64,000 nt of DNA, taken from assembly GCA_020628865.1 (NCBI GenBank), contig JAHDEJ010000021.1, forward strand, positions 33,502 to 97,501, in the 5' to 3' direction. A program made the translations under genes and the position numbers. The DNA is from Acidimicrobiales bacterium. GTDB lineage: Bacteria > Actinomycetota > Acidimicrobiia > Acidimicrobiales > SHLQ01. Shown piece after piece: positions 26,146 through 35,064 of this stretch. Numbering within the stretch: the first letter of the stretch is position 1; every line of letters starts with the position of its first letter. Below the pieces are notes generated by a model. The model did not search any database, was not told where the DNA came from, and saw only the letters and a list, made by a program, of their open reading frames with translations.

Positions 26146-27153
26146 CTAACAGGAATTGCGGAGGACGACGAGCGAGTCGGTTTCGCGAAGCGAACCGGCC
26201 TCGTCGGCGCGAAGGCTCACGCCGTCGCGGAGCACGACCACGAGCGTGGTATCCGGGGGCAGCGAGATGGTCCCGTCGTGGCGGATCGGCTGCACTTCAG
26301 CGAGCTCCATGCCTGCGCCGGCGTCGAGGAGGTCGTCGAACACCTGCACCGCACCCGGCGCGTACGTACCGAGGCCGAGCATCCGGCCGACCGCTGCCGG
26401 CGCGTTGATGACCTCGTTGGCGCCTCCCTGACGCAGCAGGTGCAGGTTCTCCTCCTCGCGACCGCCGGCCACGATGTGGACCTTCGGGTTCATCTCCCGA
26501 GCGGTGAGCGTGATCAGGACCGCCGTATCGTCGCGATTCGGCGTGACGATCACGGCGCGGGCCTTGTCGATGCCAGCCTGACGCAGCACGGCGCGCTGCG
26601 AAGCATCGCCATGGACGGCGGCAAACCCGGCGGCCGAGGCCCGATCGATCTCGTCGCGGCCATTGTCAACCACGACGATGCGATCCTTCGGAACGTCACG
26701 AGCGAGCAGATCGTTCGCGGCGCTGCCGCCCGTCGCCCCAAACCCACAAATGATGTAGTGGTCCTGCACCTGTTGCCTCCATCGGTTGGTCGCCAACGCG
26801 CGGCGCGATTGTTCGGTGAGCACCTCGACGGTCGTGCCGACCACGAGGATGAGAAAGAGAATGCGAGCGGGGGTGATCAGCAGGATCGTGGCCAACCGAG
26901 CGCCGTCGCTGATCGCGGTGATGTCGCCGTAGCCGGTCGTGGTCACCGTGACGGACGCGTAGTACAGGGCGTCCAGCACACCGATCGGGTCGCCGGTGAC
27001 ATCGGAGTAGCCGTCGCGGCCGAGACGGACCACCAGAGCGACGAAGAACACCAGGCTGAGCGCAGCGCCCACGCGGCGCATGACGGCGGAGAGCGGGGCC
27101 CGAACCTGACCCGGCAGCTGCACCTGCTCCGCCATGTTCTCGGTCGCGACCAT
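26146..27153 (-). CDS. Potassium channel with RCK (TrkA-N) domain
   Basis: 335 residues. Two membrane helices flank a pore loop; the selectivity filter is TVTTTGYGDI near residue 72. HYIICGFGATGGSAANDLLA near 135 begins the Rossmann-type RCK domain that gates the channel by nucleotide or ion binding, and a TrkA-C-like domain follows (DTTLVVVLRDGVSLR). This is the architecture of MthK/Kch-like channels. The start is taken at ATG 27153; ATG 27135 is also possible. The 5' end is close to the divergent M24 gene. Confidence 0.9.
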   Translation of the reverse strand: MVATENMAEQVQLPGQVRAPLSAVMRRVGAALSLVFFVALVVRLGRDGYSDVTGDPIGVLDALYYASVTVTTTGYGDITAISDGARLATILLITPARILFLILVVGTTVEVLTEQSRRALATNRWRQQVQDHYIICGFGATGGSAANDLLARDVPKDRIVVVDNGRDEIDRASAAGFAAVHGDASQRAVLRQAGIDKARAVIVTPNRDDTAVLITLTAREMNPKVHIVAGGREEENLHLLRQGGANEVINAPAAVGRMLGLGTYAPGAVQVFDDLLDAGAGMELAEVQPIRHDGTISLPPDTTLVVVLRDGVSLRADEAGSLRETDSLVVLRNSC

Positions 27154-27226
27154 CCCGCCGAAGTTAGTGCATGCCGTGTCGCCCTCAGCGCTTCCCCGTC
27201 GGGAACGCTGTGGCAGGATGCGGACC

Positions 27227-28378
27227 ATGCCCGTGCACTTCAGTCCTGAGGAGATGGCGGATCGCAAAGTCCGCACCTGCGCCGCGCTCGCCGCTCGGAA
27301 TCTGGATGCGCTGCTGGTCTTCAAACAGGAGTCGATGTACTGGCTGACCGGCTACGACACGTTCGGCTTCTCGATGTTCCAATGCCTGGTACTCACGGCC
27401 GACGGTCGAATCGCGCTGCTGACGAGGGCTCCGGACTACGGCACGGCCCGCTACACGTCGGACATCGACGACGTCCGCATCTGGGTCGACGTCGAAGGGA
27501 TGAACCCGGCGATGGACCTGCGCGCGATGCTGGCCGACCTGAACCTCGCCGGGGCCAGTCTCGGCATCGAACTGGATTCTTACGGACTCACCGCTGCGAA
27601 CTGGCGCATGCTCGAATCGCAGCTCGATGGCTTCGCCCCCTGGGAAGACGCGTCGACCGTCGTTCAGGAACTCCGTCGAACCAAGAGCCCGGCCGAGCTC
27701 GCGTATGTGCGCCGGGCCGCCGAGTTGGCTGACGATGCGTGGGACGAAGCCACCCGGCTCACCGCGGCAGGAGTCAACGACGCCGAAATTCTCTCCGCGA
27801 TGCAGGCGGCGGTGCTGTCGGGAGGAGGCGACTACGCCGGCAACGAGATGATCATCGGTTCAGGGCCCGGAGCGCTCATGGTCCGCTACACGAGCGGGCG
27901 CCGCCAGCTCGATCCGAACGATCAGTTGACACTCGAGTGGTGCGGGGTGCAGCGCCGATACCACGCAGCGATGATGCGGACCATCCTTGTCGGCGAGCCC
28001 GACCCGCGGCAGGTCCACATGCACGAGGCGACCCGTCAGGCGCTGCTTGGCTGCGAGGCGGCGATCCGGCCGGGCGCGACGATGGACGAGATCTTCCGCG
28101 CCCATTCCGACGTGCTCGACGAGCACGGCTACCGCAGCAGTCGGCTCAACGCATGCGGCTACGGCATGGGCGCGGTCTACGCCCCGATTTGGGTGGACTG
28201 GCCGATGCTCTATGAAGGCAACCCGCTCACGGTCGACGCCAACCAGGTGCTCTTCCTTCACATGATCCTGCTGGACCACGACAACCAGTTGGCGATGACG
28301 CTCGGCCATTCCGTCGTCGTCACTGCTGACGGATGCGAACGCCTGAGTCGATCGAGCCTCGACCTGGTGGTCCGGTAG
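27227..28378 (+). CDS. M24-fold hydrolase lacking metal ligands (creatinase/ectoine-hydrolase-like)
   Basis: 383 residues. An N-terminal creatinase-type domain (about 1-150: LDALLVFKQESMYWLTGYDT) precedes a pita-bread domain. Where metallopeptidases have Asp-Asp-His-Glu-Glu, this protein reads LEWCGVQRRYHAAMMRTI, NACGYGMGA and HMILLDHDNQLAMTLGHS, so most metal ligands are absent. That is the situation in creatinase and in DoeA-like ectoine hydrolases, which cleave C-N bonds without metal. A compatible-solute or amide substrate is therefore more likely than a peptide. AGGA 8 bases upstream supports ATG 27227; ATG 27218 is also in frame. Confidence 0.75.
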   Translation: MPVHFSPEEMADRKVRTCAALAARNLDALLVFKQESMYWLTGYDTFGFSMFQCLVLTADGRIALLTRAPDYGTARYTSDIDDVRIWVDVEGMNPAMDLRAMLADLNLAGASLGIELDSYGLTAANWRMLESQLDGFAPWEDASTVVQELRRTKSPAELAYVRRAAELADDAWDEATRLTAAGVNDAEILSAMQAAVLSGGGDYAGNEMIIGSGPGALMVRYTSGRRQLDPNDQLTLEWCGVQRRYHAAMMRTILVGEPDPRQVHMHEATRQALLGCEAAIRPGATMDEIFRAHSDVLDEHGYRSSRLNACGYGMGAVYAPIWVDWPMLYEGNPLTVDANQVLFLHMILLDHDNQLAMTLGHSVVVTADGCERLSRSSLDLVVR

Positions 28379-28390
28379 ACGCCGAACTCA

Positions 28391-28412
28391 CGGCGGCGGG
28401 CGACCGCCGCCG
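28391..28412. terminator. Hairpin between convergent genes
   Basis: A perfect 9-bp stem CGGCGGCGG/CCGCCGCCG with a GCGA loop fills the 35-base gap between the M24 gene and the DinB gene. It is very stable but has no T-run, so it may work as a bidirectional transcript end. Confidence 0.5.
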
Positions 28413-28413
28413 C

Positions 28414-28935
28414 TCAGTCGGCGGTGTTGCCGTCGATCGACTCGCGAATGAGGTCGGCGTGACCGCAGTGGCGGGCATACTCCTCGATCATGTGCACGAG
28501 GATCCAGCGAAGACTCCAGTGCTCGCCGTCCCGGTTGGTCCGTTCGGTTCGACGATCGAGCGAGTCCGACGCAGCGATACGCCGATCCGCATCCTCGATC
28601 GCCGACAGCAGCGGGGCGACGGCCTCATCGAAGGTCATGCCGTGCGAGAGGGTCATCTCGGCGTCCTCGTCGGCATCGAAGTCGAGCTCGGCGAAGGGTG
28701 GTTGTGGCTCCTCACCGTCGAGGCGGATGGCGAACCAGATCTGCTCGACGAACGCCATGTGGGTGAGGAGCCGTCCGAGGGTCAGCCCGGACTCGGTGAG
28801 CGGCACCTGCAGCTGTTCGACATCGAGCCCTCGGGCCCGTTCGATGAACTCGTTGCGGTAGAACGTGAGGAACGCCATGAGCATCGTGCGCTCGTCGGCC
28901 TCAAGCGGGATCTGCGTCCACGCCGGCTGGGTCAT
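28414..28935 (-). CDS. DinB/DUF664-family protein
   Basis: 173 residues. A four-helix-bundle pattern with metal-binding histidines is visible: TLGRLLTHMAFVEQIWF (His near 58), then RWILVHMIEEYARHCGHADL near 145 (HxxxExxRHxGHAD), the DUF664 signature. Relatives include mycothiol- or bacillithiol-dependent enzymes, so a thiol-transfer or detoxification role is plausible. GGGGAGG 8 bases before ATG 28935 fixes the start. Confidence 0.85.
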   Translation of the reverse strand: MTQPAWTQIPLEADERTMLMAFLTFYRNEFIERARGLDVEQLQVPLTESGLTLGRLLTHMAFVEQIWFAIRLDGEEPQPPFAELDFDADEDAEMTLSHGMTFDEAVAPLLSAIEDADRRIAASDSLDRRTERTNRDGEHWSLRWILVHMIEEYARHCGHADLIRESIDGNTAD

Positions 28936-29080
28936 GCTGTCCGCCTCCCCTGGGCAACGTTCTTGAGGACGATAGTCGACGGTCACTTCCGCCGATCGGT
29001 GGAGTGCGGTGCTCGGCGATGGACGGGTCGAAGGACACGCACCGTGGTCCCGGTCACCAGACCGAACTGATGAGATCGCC

Positions 29081-29938
29081 CTAGCGAAGTCCCTCGGTGA
29101 ACTCGACCATCGCCGCGGTGAGATCATCACCGGCCCGGAAGAAGACGAATGCGGGAATGACCATCCGGTCGACACCCAGGCTCTCCAGCTCCTCGACGGA
29201 GCCCCGGGGGTCGCGGGCCAAGCCGTCGCTGCCGGCCGTGATCTCGATCTGGTCCGGGTCGCGCCCGGCGTCCGCAGCCGTTTGTCGGACGATGTCGATC
29301 AGCTCGCCAAGATCACCGGTGCCGGGAAAGAAGCCGTCGCCGATCCGACCGGCTCGCTCGGCCGCCTTGCGGCTGTGGCCACCGATGTGGATGGGCACCG
29401 GACCGGCGTGGGGTTTCGGATTGCTGCTGACGTTGTCGAGCTGGACGAAGTCCCCGTCGTGTGTGACCCCGTCGCTCGACCAGAGCGCCCGGAGCACGTC
29501 GATGTACTCCTCGGTACGAGCACCCCGGCGCTCCCACGGCACGTCGAGCGCAGCGAACTCCTCCTGCAACCAGCCGACACCGACGCCGAGAATGACCCGA
29601 CCCTCGGTGAGGGCGTCAACCGTGGCGACCTCCTTGGCGAGCACCGCCGGTTGGCGTTGCGGGAGGATGAGGATGCCGGTGGCCAGTTTGAGCTCGGTCG
29701 TCGTTGCGCCCACGAACGAGAGCCACGCCATCGGATCAGGGATCGGGCTCTCACCGCTGCCGGGCATCTTCCCGGTCGGCGAATACGGATAGGTGGACTC
29801 GTAGCCCTCCGGATAGAGGACGTGCTCGACGGTCCACAGCGACTCGATACCGGCCGCCTCACATGCGGGGCCGATGGCCCGAGCACCCTTGGCGCTCGCG
29901 AACGGGCCGGTGTTGGCGAATCCAAGTGCGAGTTTCAT
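29081..29938 (-). CDS. LLM-class F420-dependent oxidoreductase
   Basis: 285 residues. A bacterial-luciferase-type TIM barrel: MKLALGFANTGPFASAKGA, IESLWTVEHVLYP, ELKLATGILILPQRQPAVLA, GRVILGVGVGWLQEEFAALD, PVPIHIGGHSRKAAERAGRIG. These match the TIGR03619-type F420-dependent subfamily common in actinobacteria. It would pass hydride between F420H2 and an unknown organic substrate. It stands alone between a DinB gene and a divergent GNAT gene. Confidence 0.87.
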   Translation of the reverse strand: MKLALGFANTGPFASAKGARAIGPACEAAGIESLWTVEHVLYPEGYESTYPYSPTGKMPGSGESPIPDPMAWLSFVGATTTELKLATGILILPQRQPAVLAKEVATVDALTEGRVILGVGVGWLQEEFAALDVPWERRGARTEEYIDVLRALWSSDGVTHDGDFVQLDNVSSNPKPHAGPVPIHIGGHSRKAAERAGRIGDGFFPGTGDLGELIDIVRQTAADAGRDPDQIEITAGSDGLARDPRGSVEELESLGVDRMVIPAFVFFRAGDDLTAAMVEFTEGLR

Positions 29939-29972
29939 GGGCGGAGCGTAGTTCGGTGTGGGACGATCGGAG

Positions 29973-30500
29973 ATGGAACTTTCGTCTGCACTCGCTGCCG
30001 TCATCCCAACGTTCGAATCGGATCGACTTCGCTACCGGGCATTCCGGGAAGACGACTTCGAGCCGTTGGCCCGGTTCTTCGCAGACGACGTCTCCCGCTT
30101 CTACGGCGGACCCTGCGATCGGGTCACGGCATGGCGTAAGTTCGCGGCCTATCCCGGACACTGGGCGATTCGGGGATTCGGCCCATGGGCGGTGGAGCGC
30201 AAGGACACCAACGTCTTCATCGGCCTGGTCGGCCCGTGGTTCCCGGAGGGATGGGTCGAGCGGGAGATCACGTGGGCACTGATGCCGGGCAACCATGGTC
30301 ATGGCTTTGCCACCGAAGCGGCCGCCGCCACGTTGCAGGCGGCCTACGACATGCTCGGCTGGACCACTGCGGTCAGCGTGGTGGCGCAGGAGAACACGGC
30401 ATCCGCTGCGGTCGCCGCTCGGCTCGGGGCGACCATCGAGCGTCAGATCGACTTTCGCGACACCGTGGCCGACGTGTGGCGGCATCAGCCGCCGGCATAG
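29973..30500 (+). CDS. GNAT-family N-acetyltransferase (RimJ/RimL type)
   Basis: About 175 residues. TFESDRLRYRAFREDDFEPL opens the fold, WVEREITWALMPGNHGHGFATE near 95 includes the acetyl-CoA pyrophosphate-binding turn (HGHGFA in place of GxGxA), and VAQENTASAAVAARLGA is the conserved C-terminal helix. It resembles acetyltransferase_3 proteins acting on protein N-termini or small amines. ATG 29973 is preferred but an in-frame GTG lies at 29958. The 3' end overlaps the convergent serine hydrolase by 16 bases. Confidence 0.82.
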   Translation: MELSSALAAVIPTFESDRLRYRAFREDDFEPLARFFADDVSRFYGGPCDRVTAWRKFAAYPGHWAIRGFGPWAVERKDTNVFIGLVGPWFPEGWVEREITWALMPGNHGHGFATEAAAATLQAAYDMLGWTTAVSVVAQENTASAAVAARLGATIERQIDFRDTVADVWRHQPPA

Positions 30501-31642
30501 ACCGCCGTTTCAAGTTCGTGGGCAAGACCGAGTGAGCCGGTGTCGGCGAACGGGAACATCCGGCTTGCGTACACGCCGGCGAGAGATGCAGCCGGGTCAA
30601 CCCAGAAGTAGCAGTTGGCCATGCCGGCCCACGCGAGCGTGCCGGCGCTGCGCCCCGTGTGGGCGGGTACGAGGTTGATCTGGCCGACGAGGCTGTGACC
30701 CTTCGGATCGCCGGGAAAGAACTCGGCGTGCTCCGACAAGGTGAGGTCGGTGGAGCGCAGCTCCTGCACCCGCACCTCGCCAATCTGGTTCGTGAAGGCC
30801 AGCGCTCGCATCCGTTCGGGGGACACGAGCTCCACCCCGTGTGCGGCGCCTTCGCCCAGCAGCACGGCGAGGAAGCGACAGAAGTCGGGGACGGTTCCGT
30901 AGAGGCCACCGCCTCCGGTCTCGAACTCACCGTTGATGGGTGGATCTCCGTCGAGAACGGCGAGCGTCCCATCGGCCAGCCGTTGGTGGCGGCCGGCCAG
31001 TCGCTTCCGCAGTGCGTCGTCGGGATGGAACGTCGTGTCGTGCATGCCGAGTGGATCGAGAATGACCTCGTGCAGATGCTCGCCAAGCGTCTGTCCCGTG
31101 GCGGCTTCGATGACGAGGCCGGCCCAGTCGATGCCGATGCCGTACTCCCATCGAGCACCGGGATCGAAGATCAGCGGCACGTGAAGTGAGCGGCGCTCGA
31201 GCAGCGAACGTGGGTGTCCGGTGGCTTCCATCCACTCGCCAAGTTGCGCATTCCAGATCGCATAGCCGAAGCCGCTGGTGTGCGTCAGCAGATGACGCAG
31301 GGTGATTGGGCGCGTGGGTGGCCGGAACTCGGTGACGGATTCGTTCGAGGCGAAGACCGTGCTTTCGGCCAACCAGGGGCACCAGGAGGAGGCCGGTTCG
31401 TCCAGGTCGAGCACACCGATTTCGACCAGCCGGAGCGCGGCCACGGAGACGATGGACTTGGTCATCGAATGCAGCGCAAAGACCGTGTCGGGCTGCATCG
31501 AATCGCCGGTTCCCAGCGTCGTCGTCCCGGCGGCGCCCATCCAGCGGATGCCCGTGGAATCCAGCACAGCGGAAACGGCACCTGGAGCCGCCCCGCGTTC
31601 GATGCCGGCGAGAAGGATCTGGTCGAGGCGCTCACTGTCCAC
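30485..31642 (-). CDS. Beta-lactamase-family serine hydrolase
   Basis: 385 residues. The SxxK motif is SMTK near residue 59, the YxN-like motif is YGIG near 165 (WEYGIGIDWAGLVIEA), and HTGRSAGTLAWAG near the C-terminus stands in place of the KTG strand. No signal peptide is seen, so it is probably a cytoplasmic esterase or amidase of the class C/EstB type rather than a secreted penicillinase. GTVPDFCRFL is another family block. It is divergent from the DinB-like gene at 31671. Confidence 0.87.
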   Translation of the reverse strand: MDSERLDQILLAGIERGAAPGAVSAVLDSTGIRWMGAAGTTTLGTGDSMQPDTVFALHSMTKSIVSVAALRLVEIGVLDLDEPASSWCPWLAESTVFASNESVTEFRPPTRPITLRHLLTHTSGFGYAIWNAQLGEWMEATGHPRSLLERRSLHVPLIFDPGARWEYGIGIDWAGLVIEAATGQTLGEHLHEVILDPLGMHDTTFHPDDALRKRLAGRHQRLADGTLAVLDGDPPINGEFETGGGGLYGTVPDFCRFLAVLLGEGAAHGVELVSPERMRALAFTNQIGEVRVQELRSTDLTLSEHAEFFPGDPKGHSLVGQINLVPAHTGRSAGTLAWAGMANCYFWVDPAASLAGVYASRMFPFADTGSLGLAHELETAVYAGG

Positions 31643-31670
31643 CGAACCTTCCTACCCGTACGATTCATCG

Positions 31671-32135
31671 ATGGCCATCTCCATGACGGATCTGCTCGTG
31701 TTTTCCGATCGCACCATCGATGGGTTCGTGCGAGCGATCCAACGTCTCGACGATTCGACGATCAACGCCCGACCGGCCGCCCTCCCCCAGGCGAACACAC
31801 CCTTCGCGTTGGTGACCCACAGCTTTGGGGCGATGGACTGGTGGGCCGGTCACATCATCCTGGGCGAGCCGAGCGACCGCGACCGAGATGGCGAGTTCAC
31901 GGCAACCGGTACCTGCGCCCACGCGCTCGACGCCTGCGCGGCCGCACGAGCCCGACTCCACGCCTGGGCGCCTCGGATCGATGAGACACCCACGCTGGCG
32001 GTTGCTCCGCAGACGCAGATGCCGCTGGCCGGCGAGTGGACGGTCGGCGCGGCCCTCATCCACATCTACGAAGAACTGGCGCAGCATCTCGGTCATTTGG
32101 AGATGACGGTCGATCTGCTGGTGGCCGAAGCCTGA
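31671..32135 (+). CDS. DinB-like four-helix protein
   Basis: 154 residues. Helical throughout, with THSFGAMDWWAGHII near 47 and LIHIYEELAQHLGHLEMTVD at the C-terminus giving the three histidines (H, H, H) of DinB/MDMPI-type metal-binding bundles. It may be a mycothiol-dependent isomerase or transferase-like protein. It ends one base before the convergent ECF41 gene. Confidence 0.78.
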   Translation: MAISMTDLLVFSDRTIDGFVRAIQRLDDSTINARPAALPQANTPFALVTHSFGAMDWWAGHIILGEPSDRDRDGEFTATGTCAHALDACAAARARLHAWAPRIDETPTLAVAPQTQMPLAGEWTVGAALIHIYEELAQHLGHLEMTVDLLVAEA

Positions 32136-32136
32136 A

Positions 32137-33021
32137 TCAGGCGGCGGCCAACCAGGCGCGATGGAATGCGGCGAGCTTGTCGGGATTCCGAACGGCGACG
32201 GAGCTGGCGAGCTGCCCGTCCACCACGTTGGACACCATCAACATGAACGGCTCGCCGTGGAGGGTCGTATAGAGGGCCGATTGTCCGTTGGCGCGCACCT
32301 GGTGGAACTCCATTCCGGGCTCGGCCGACTTGGCGATACCGATGAAGAAGCGGGCCACTCGGGTCGGACCGACGATGGGCGCCCGGGCGGCCCGATGGTT
32401 GGGTCCGCCATCCGAGAGGTGGACGACGTCCTCGGCGAGATGGGATTCGAGACGTTCGATGTCTCCGGTCAGTGCTGCCTCCAGCACCGCGTTGGTGAGG
32501 CGTTCAACCTCGGACTCGTCGGCCGTGAACCGGGGCCGTCCTTGCGCAACGTGGTCGTTGGCACGCTTGGAGAGCTGGCGGGTGGCCGACGGCGTCCGCT
32601 CGATCACTTCGGCCACCTCGTCCAGCGGCGTGTCGAAGACCCGGTGAAGGATGAAGACCGCTCGCTCCAGCGGCGACAGTCGTTCGAGCACGGCGAGGAA
32701 GCCAAGCGTGACCGACTCCTGGAGGAGGAGTGGATCCGCCGGGTCCTCGTCGGCCGGGAGGCCGTCGAACCAGGGTTCGGACAACCACGGACCCACGTAC
32801 TGTTCGCGGCGATGCTGGGCCGACTTGAGCCGGTCGAGGGCAAGCCGAGTCACCACGGTCGTCAGCCAGGCCGGCGGGTTGTCGATCGTTGCTCTGGACG
32901 CCGCGTACCGGAGCCACGCTTCCTGCACGACGTCCTCGGCATCGTCGGGGGTACCCACCAACCGATACGCCACGCCGAGAAGGCGGCCACGTTCCTGTTC
33001 GAAGAGTTCGGCGTCGGCCAC
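32137..33021 (-). CDS. ECF41-family RNA polymerase sigma factor (SigJ-like) with SnoaL-like C-terminus
   Basis: 294 residues, GTG start 2 bases after the oxidoreductase stop. Sigma2 (LLGVAYRLVGTPDDAEDVVQ), the WLSEP motif (YVGPWLSEPW near residue 77, cf. WLPEP of ECF41), sigma4 (LERLSPLERAVFILHRVFD) and a C-terminal SnoaL/NTF2-like domain with VVHLSDGGPNHRAA (cf. the DGGGK motif) define ECF41. In this family the fused C-terminal domain, not an anti-sigma factor, controls activity, and the target is usually the adjacent oxidoreductase, epimerase or decarboxylase gene. Here it is co-transcribed with an FAD oxidoreductase. Confidence 0.92.
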   Translation of the reverse strand: MADAELFEQERGRLLGVAYRLVGTPDDAEDVVQEAWLRYAASRATIDNPPAWLTTVVTRLALDRLKSAQHRREQYVGPWLSEPWFDGLPADEDPADPLLLQESVTLGFLAVLERLSPLERAVFILHRVFDTPLDEVAEVIERTPSATRQLSKRANDHVAQGRPRFTADESEVERLTNAVLEAALTGDIERLESHLAEDVVHLSDGGPNHRAARAPIVGPTRVARFFIGIAKSAEPGMEFHQVRANGQSALYTTLHGEPFMLMVSNVVDGQLASSVAVRNPDKLAAFHRAWLAAA

Positions 33022-33023
33022 GA

Positions 33024-34229
33024 TCAGTGCACCCTCGGGCGGGTCTCCACCATTCGAATCGCCGCCGCGGCAGCCGCCCGGGCGCTGGCCAGGCTGGCGT
33101 CGGCGAGATGACCGAATGGACCGACCCAGTCGCCGGCGAGCGCCACGTGGTCGAAGCCGCTGTCGGACACCGCGGGCCGTCCGGCCAGGCCGCCACCGGC
33201 AGCCGTTGCGATCGCGCCAACCGTCGTCATCCGATGCAGCCTACGACGCACGACGATGTCGCTCTCCCCCACGCCGGCGAACGAAGCGAAGGCCGTGAGG
33301 CCGTCGACGTTCGGTTCCGCCTCCTGAGCGAGATACTCCACGAGCGCAGCATGCCAGTGCCCGATGGGCGCAAGTTCAGCCGCGGCGGAGTGGTTGGAGA
33401 AGTAGAAAGGCACGTCACCGCCGAGCACGAAGTTCTGGGCCGGCTCCGCCGCAAGGCCGAGATCGAGGCAGCTGGCCGTGGCGGGAGGACCTGTCGTCAA
33501 CTCCCGGCCGAGCAATCGAGCGGCCTGCCCGGGATCGCCGAGTGCAAGGATCACGGCCGCCGCATCGGGCAGATGATCCACCGTCGTTCCGGTGCGGACG
33601 GTGACGCCTGGCGTCGCGGCGAGCTGATCCACCATGGTCTGCCAGCCGCGGTCGAGGTAGAGCACGCCCTGACCGAGGGCCAGCTGCAGCTGGGAAACGG
33701 CCACCTCCGCGCTGAGCCGATCGGGGTCGTTCACGTAGGTGGACAGCCGAACCAGCGCGTGCAGAAGGGTACGCGCCCGAAGGTCCTTCACCGAACCTTC
33801 GACCCACTCGCTGACCGTCCGGTCAGCGAAGCGGCCCGGCCGGAGTCGAGGGAGCGAACCGAGCAGCCGGCCGATCTCCGCCTTGCCGCGAACGCCGAGC
33901 GCCCTGGTCCGCAACAACGTCCCCGGCCCGGCCGGTGCGATCTCGGCTCGACCGTCGAAGACGACGCGCCCGGCAACAGCCGGCGGCCCACCGGTCACCG
34001 CCACGCCGAGCTCGTCGAGCACCTCCTGCCCAACGCCACCCCGATACAGGGCGTGCGGGCCCTGGTTGAGAAAGAACCCATCTCGGTCGTCGGTGGCCGC
34101 CCGGCCGCCAACCCGAGCGCTGCGCTCGAGCACCGTCACCGAATGCCCGGCCCGGGCCACATAGGCGGCAGCGGCGAGCCCTGCGAGCCCGCCGCCGACG
34201 ATCACCACATCTGTCGTGTTGTCATCCAT
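33024..34229 (-). CDS. FAD-dependent amine-oxidase/phytoene-desaturase-like oxidoreductase
   Basis: 401 residues. VVIVGGGLAGLAAAAYVARA is the dinucleotide-binding fold, followed by VLERSARVGGRAAT, and a C-terminal FAD block (DHVALAGDWVGPFGHLADASLASA). The middle region is variable, as in monoamine oxidases and carotenoid desaturases; the substrate is unknown. It starts about 9 bases after the -10 element of an ECF41-type promoter, so the mRNA may be leaderless. It is the probable regulatory target of the sigma factor encoded immediately downstream. Confidence 0.87.
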   Translation of the reverse strand: MDDNTTDVVIVGGGLAGLAAAAYVARAGHSVTVLERSARVGGRAATDDRDGFFLNQGPHALYRGGVGQEVLDELGVAVTGGPPAVAGRVVFDGRAEIAPAGPGTLLRTRALGVRGKAEIGRLLGSLPRLRPGRFADRTVSEWVEGSVKDLRARTLLHALVRLSTYVNDPDRLSAEVAVSQLQLALGQGVLYLDRGWQTMVDQLAATPGVTVRTGTTVDHLPDAAAVILALGDPGQAARLLGRELTTGPPATASCLDLGLAAEPAQNFVLGGDVPFYFSNHSAAAELAPIGHWHAALVEYLAQEAEPNVDGLTAFASFAGVGESDIVVRRRLHRMTTVGAIATAAGGGLAGRPAVSDSGFDHVALAGDWVGPFGHLADASLASARAAAAAAIRMVETRPRVH

Positions 34230-34237
34230 GTCGTATC

Positions 34238-34264
34238 GACGAGACCGCTTTCAGAAAAGTGACA
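34238..34264 (-). promoter_or_regulatory. ECF41-type promoter
   Basis: On the minus strand TGTCAC (34264-34259) is followed by 17 bases and CGTC (34241-34238). This matches the described ECF41 consensus (TGTCACA, 16-base spacer, CGTC) except for the last -35 base. It lies directly before the FAD oxidoreductase-sigma operon. An imperfect 12-bp inverted repeat (34245-34256 with 34268-34279) overlaps it. Confidence 0.7.
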
Positions 34265-34282
34265 TGGTTCTGGAAGCGGGTA

Positions 34283-34969
34283 CTACCGGTGCGCGCGCAT
34301 TCGGTCGACCAGCAGGAAGGCGCAAGCGCTGACGAGCCCGCCAAACGTGGCGAGCATCACTGCTGGGTCGTCGATCACTGCGGTCGGATCGATCGTGCGC
34401 ATGAAGGGCACCGACACGAGCGCAACGATCCAGCCCATTCCCATCGTGAGCAGCGCCATCTGTTCGCTGTTCCGATCCCAGCGCTGTTCGAGCACCCAGA
34501 GGAACACGGCCATCTGGGCGAGCAGGTAGAAGACCGACGGGCTCACGGCACCCCCGGCAACGAAGACGAGGTTCATCGTCATACCGGCAACGAGTGCGAT
34601 CCGTCGACCGAAGCCGGTGACGAGTGCCAGGCCGACAAGCCCCTGCAACATGACCACGCCGACGATGACGGCATTGATGTTCGGCTCCACGAACAGCTCG
34701 GCGAACGTGTCGAACCATGGCAGCCGAGTGTCCGCATGTTCGGTGAGGAACTCCTCGATCGTGGCTCCGGACCACCACTCGCCGTCGATCACCTTCTCCG
34801 TTGCTGCCCGCAGCCAGCCGAGCCCGATGAAGGTCTGGACCAGCAACACCCAGACCGGCGTCTGACGCAGGCGGGCAAGCGTGGCGTCGACGACGCCGGA
34901 GGGCGCCACTTCGACCGGCGGCGAGGTTGAGGTTGGGGCGGAGGGGGGTGCGGTCTGTACCGATGTCAT
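34283..34969 (-). CDS. DoxX-like membrane protein
   Basis: 228 residues. A disordered Ser/Pro/Thr N-terminus (1-30) is followed by membrane helices at about 42-60, 100-125, 130-150, 155-172 and 195-225. The pattern VLLVQTFIGLGWLRAATEKV, then EEFLTEH and INAVIVGVVMLQGLVGLALV, fits the DoxX/DUF417-type family of small quinone- or redox-associated membrane proteins. Transcribed in the same direction as the ECF41 pair but separated by 53 bases that contain the ECF41 promoter, so it is probably a separate unit. Confidence 0.7.
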   Translation of the reverse strand: MTSVQTAPPSAPTSTSPPVEVAPSGVVDATLARLRQTPVWVLLVQTFIGLGWLRAATEKVIDGEWWSGATIEEFLTEHADTRLPWFDTFAELFVEPNINAVIVGVVMLQGLVGLALVTGFGRRIALVAGMTMNLVFVAGGAVSPSVFYLLAQMAVFLWVLEQRWDRNSEQMALLTMGMGWIVALVSVPFMRTIDPTAVIDDPAVMLATFGGLVSACAFLLVDRMRAHR

Positions 34970-35064
34970 GCCACCACCCAAACGGCAATCTCAAAACACA
35001 GGCTCAGCCAAACCAAAAGCTCACGTAAGACCCGCGGTGGTTTCGCCGCTCGGTGGCCTCGGCA

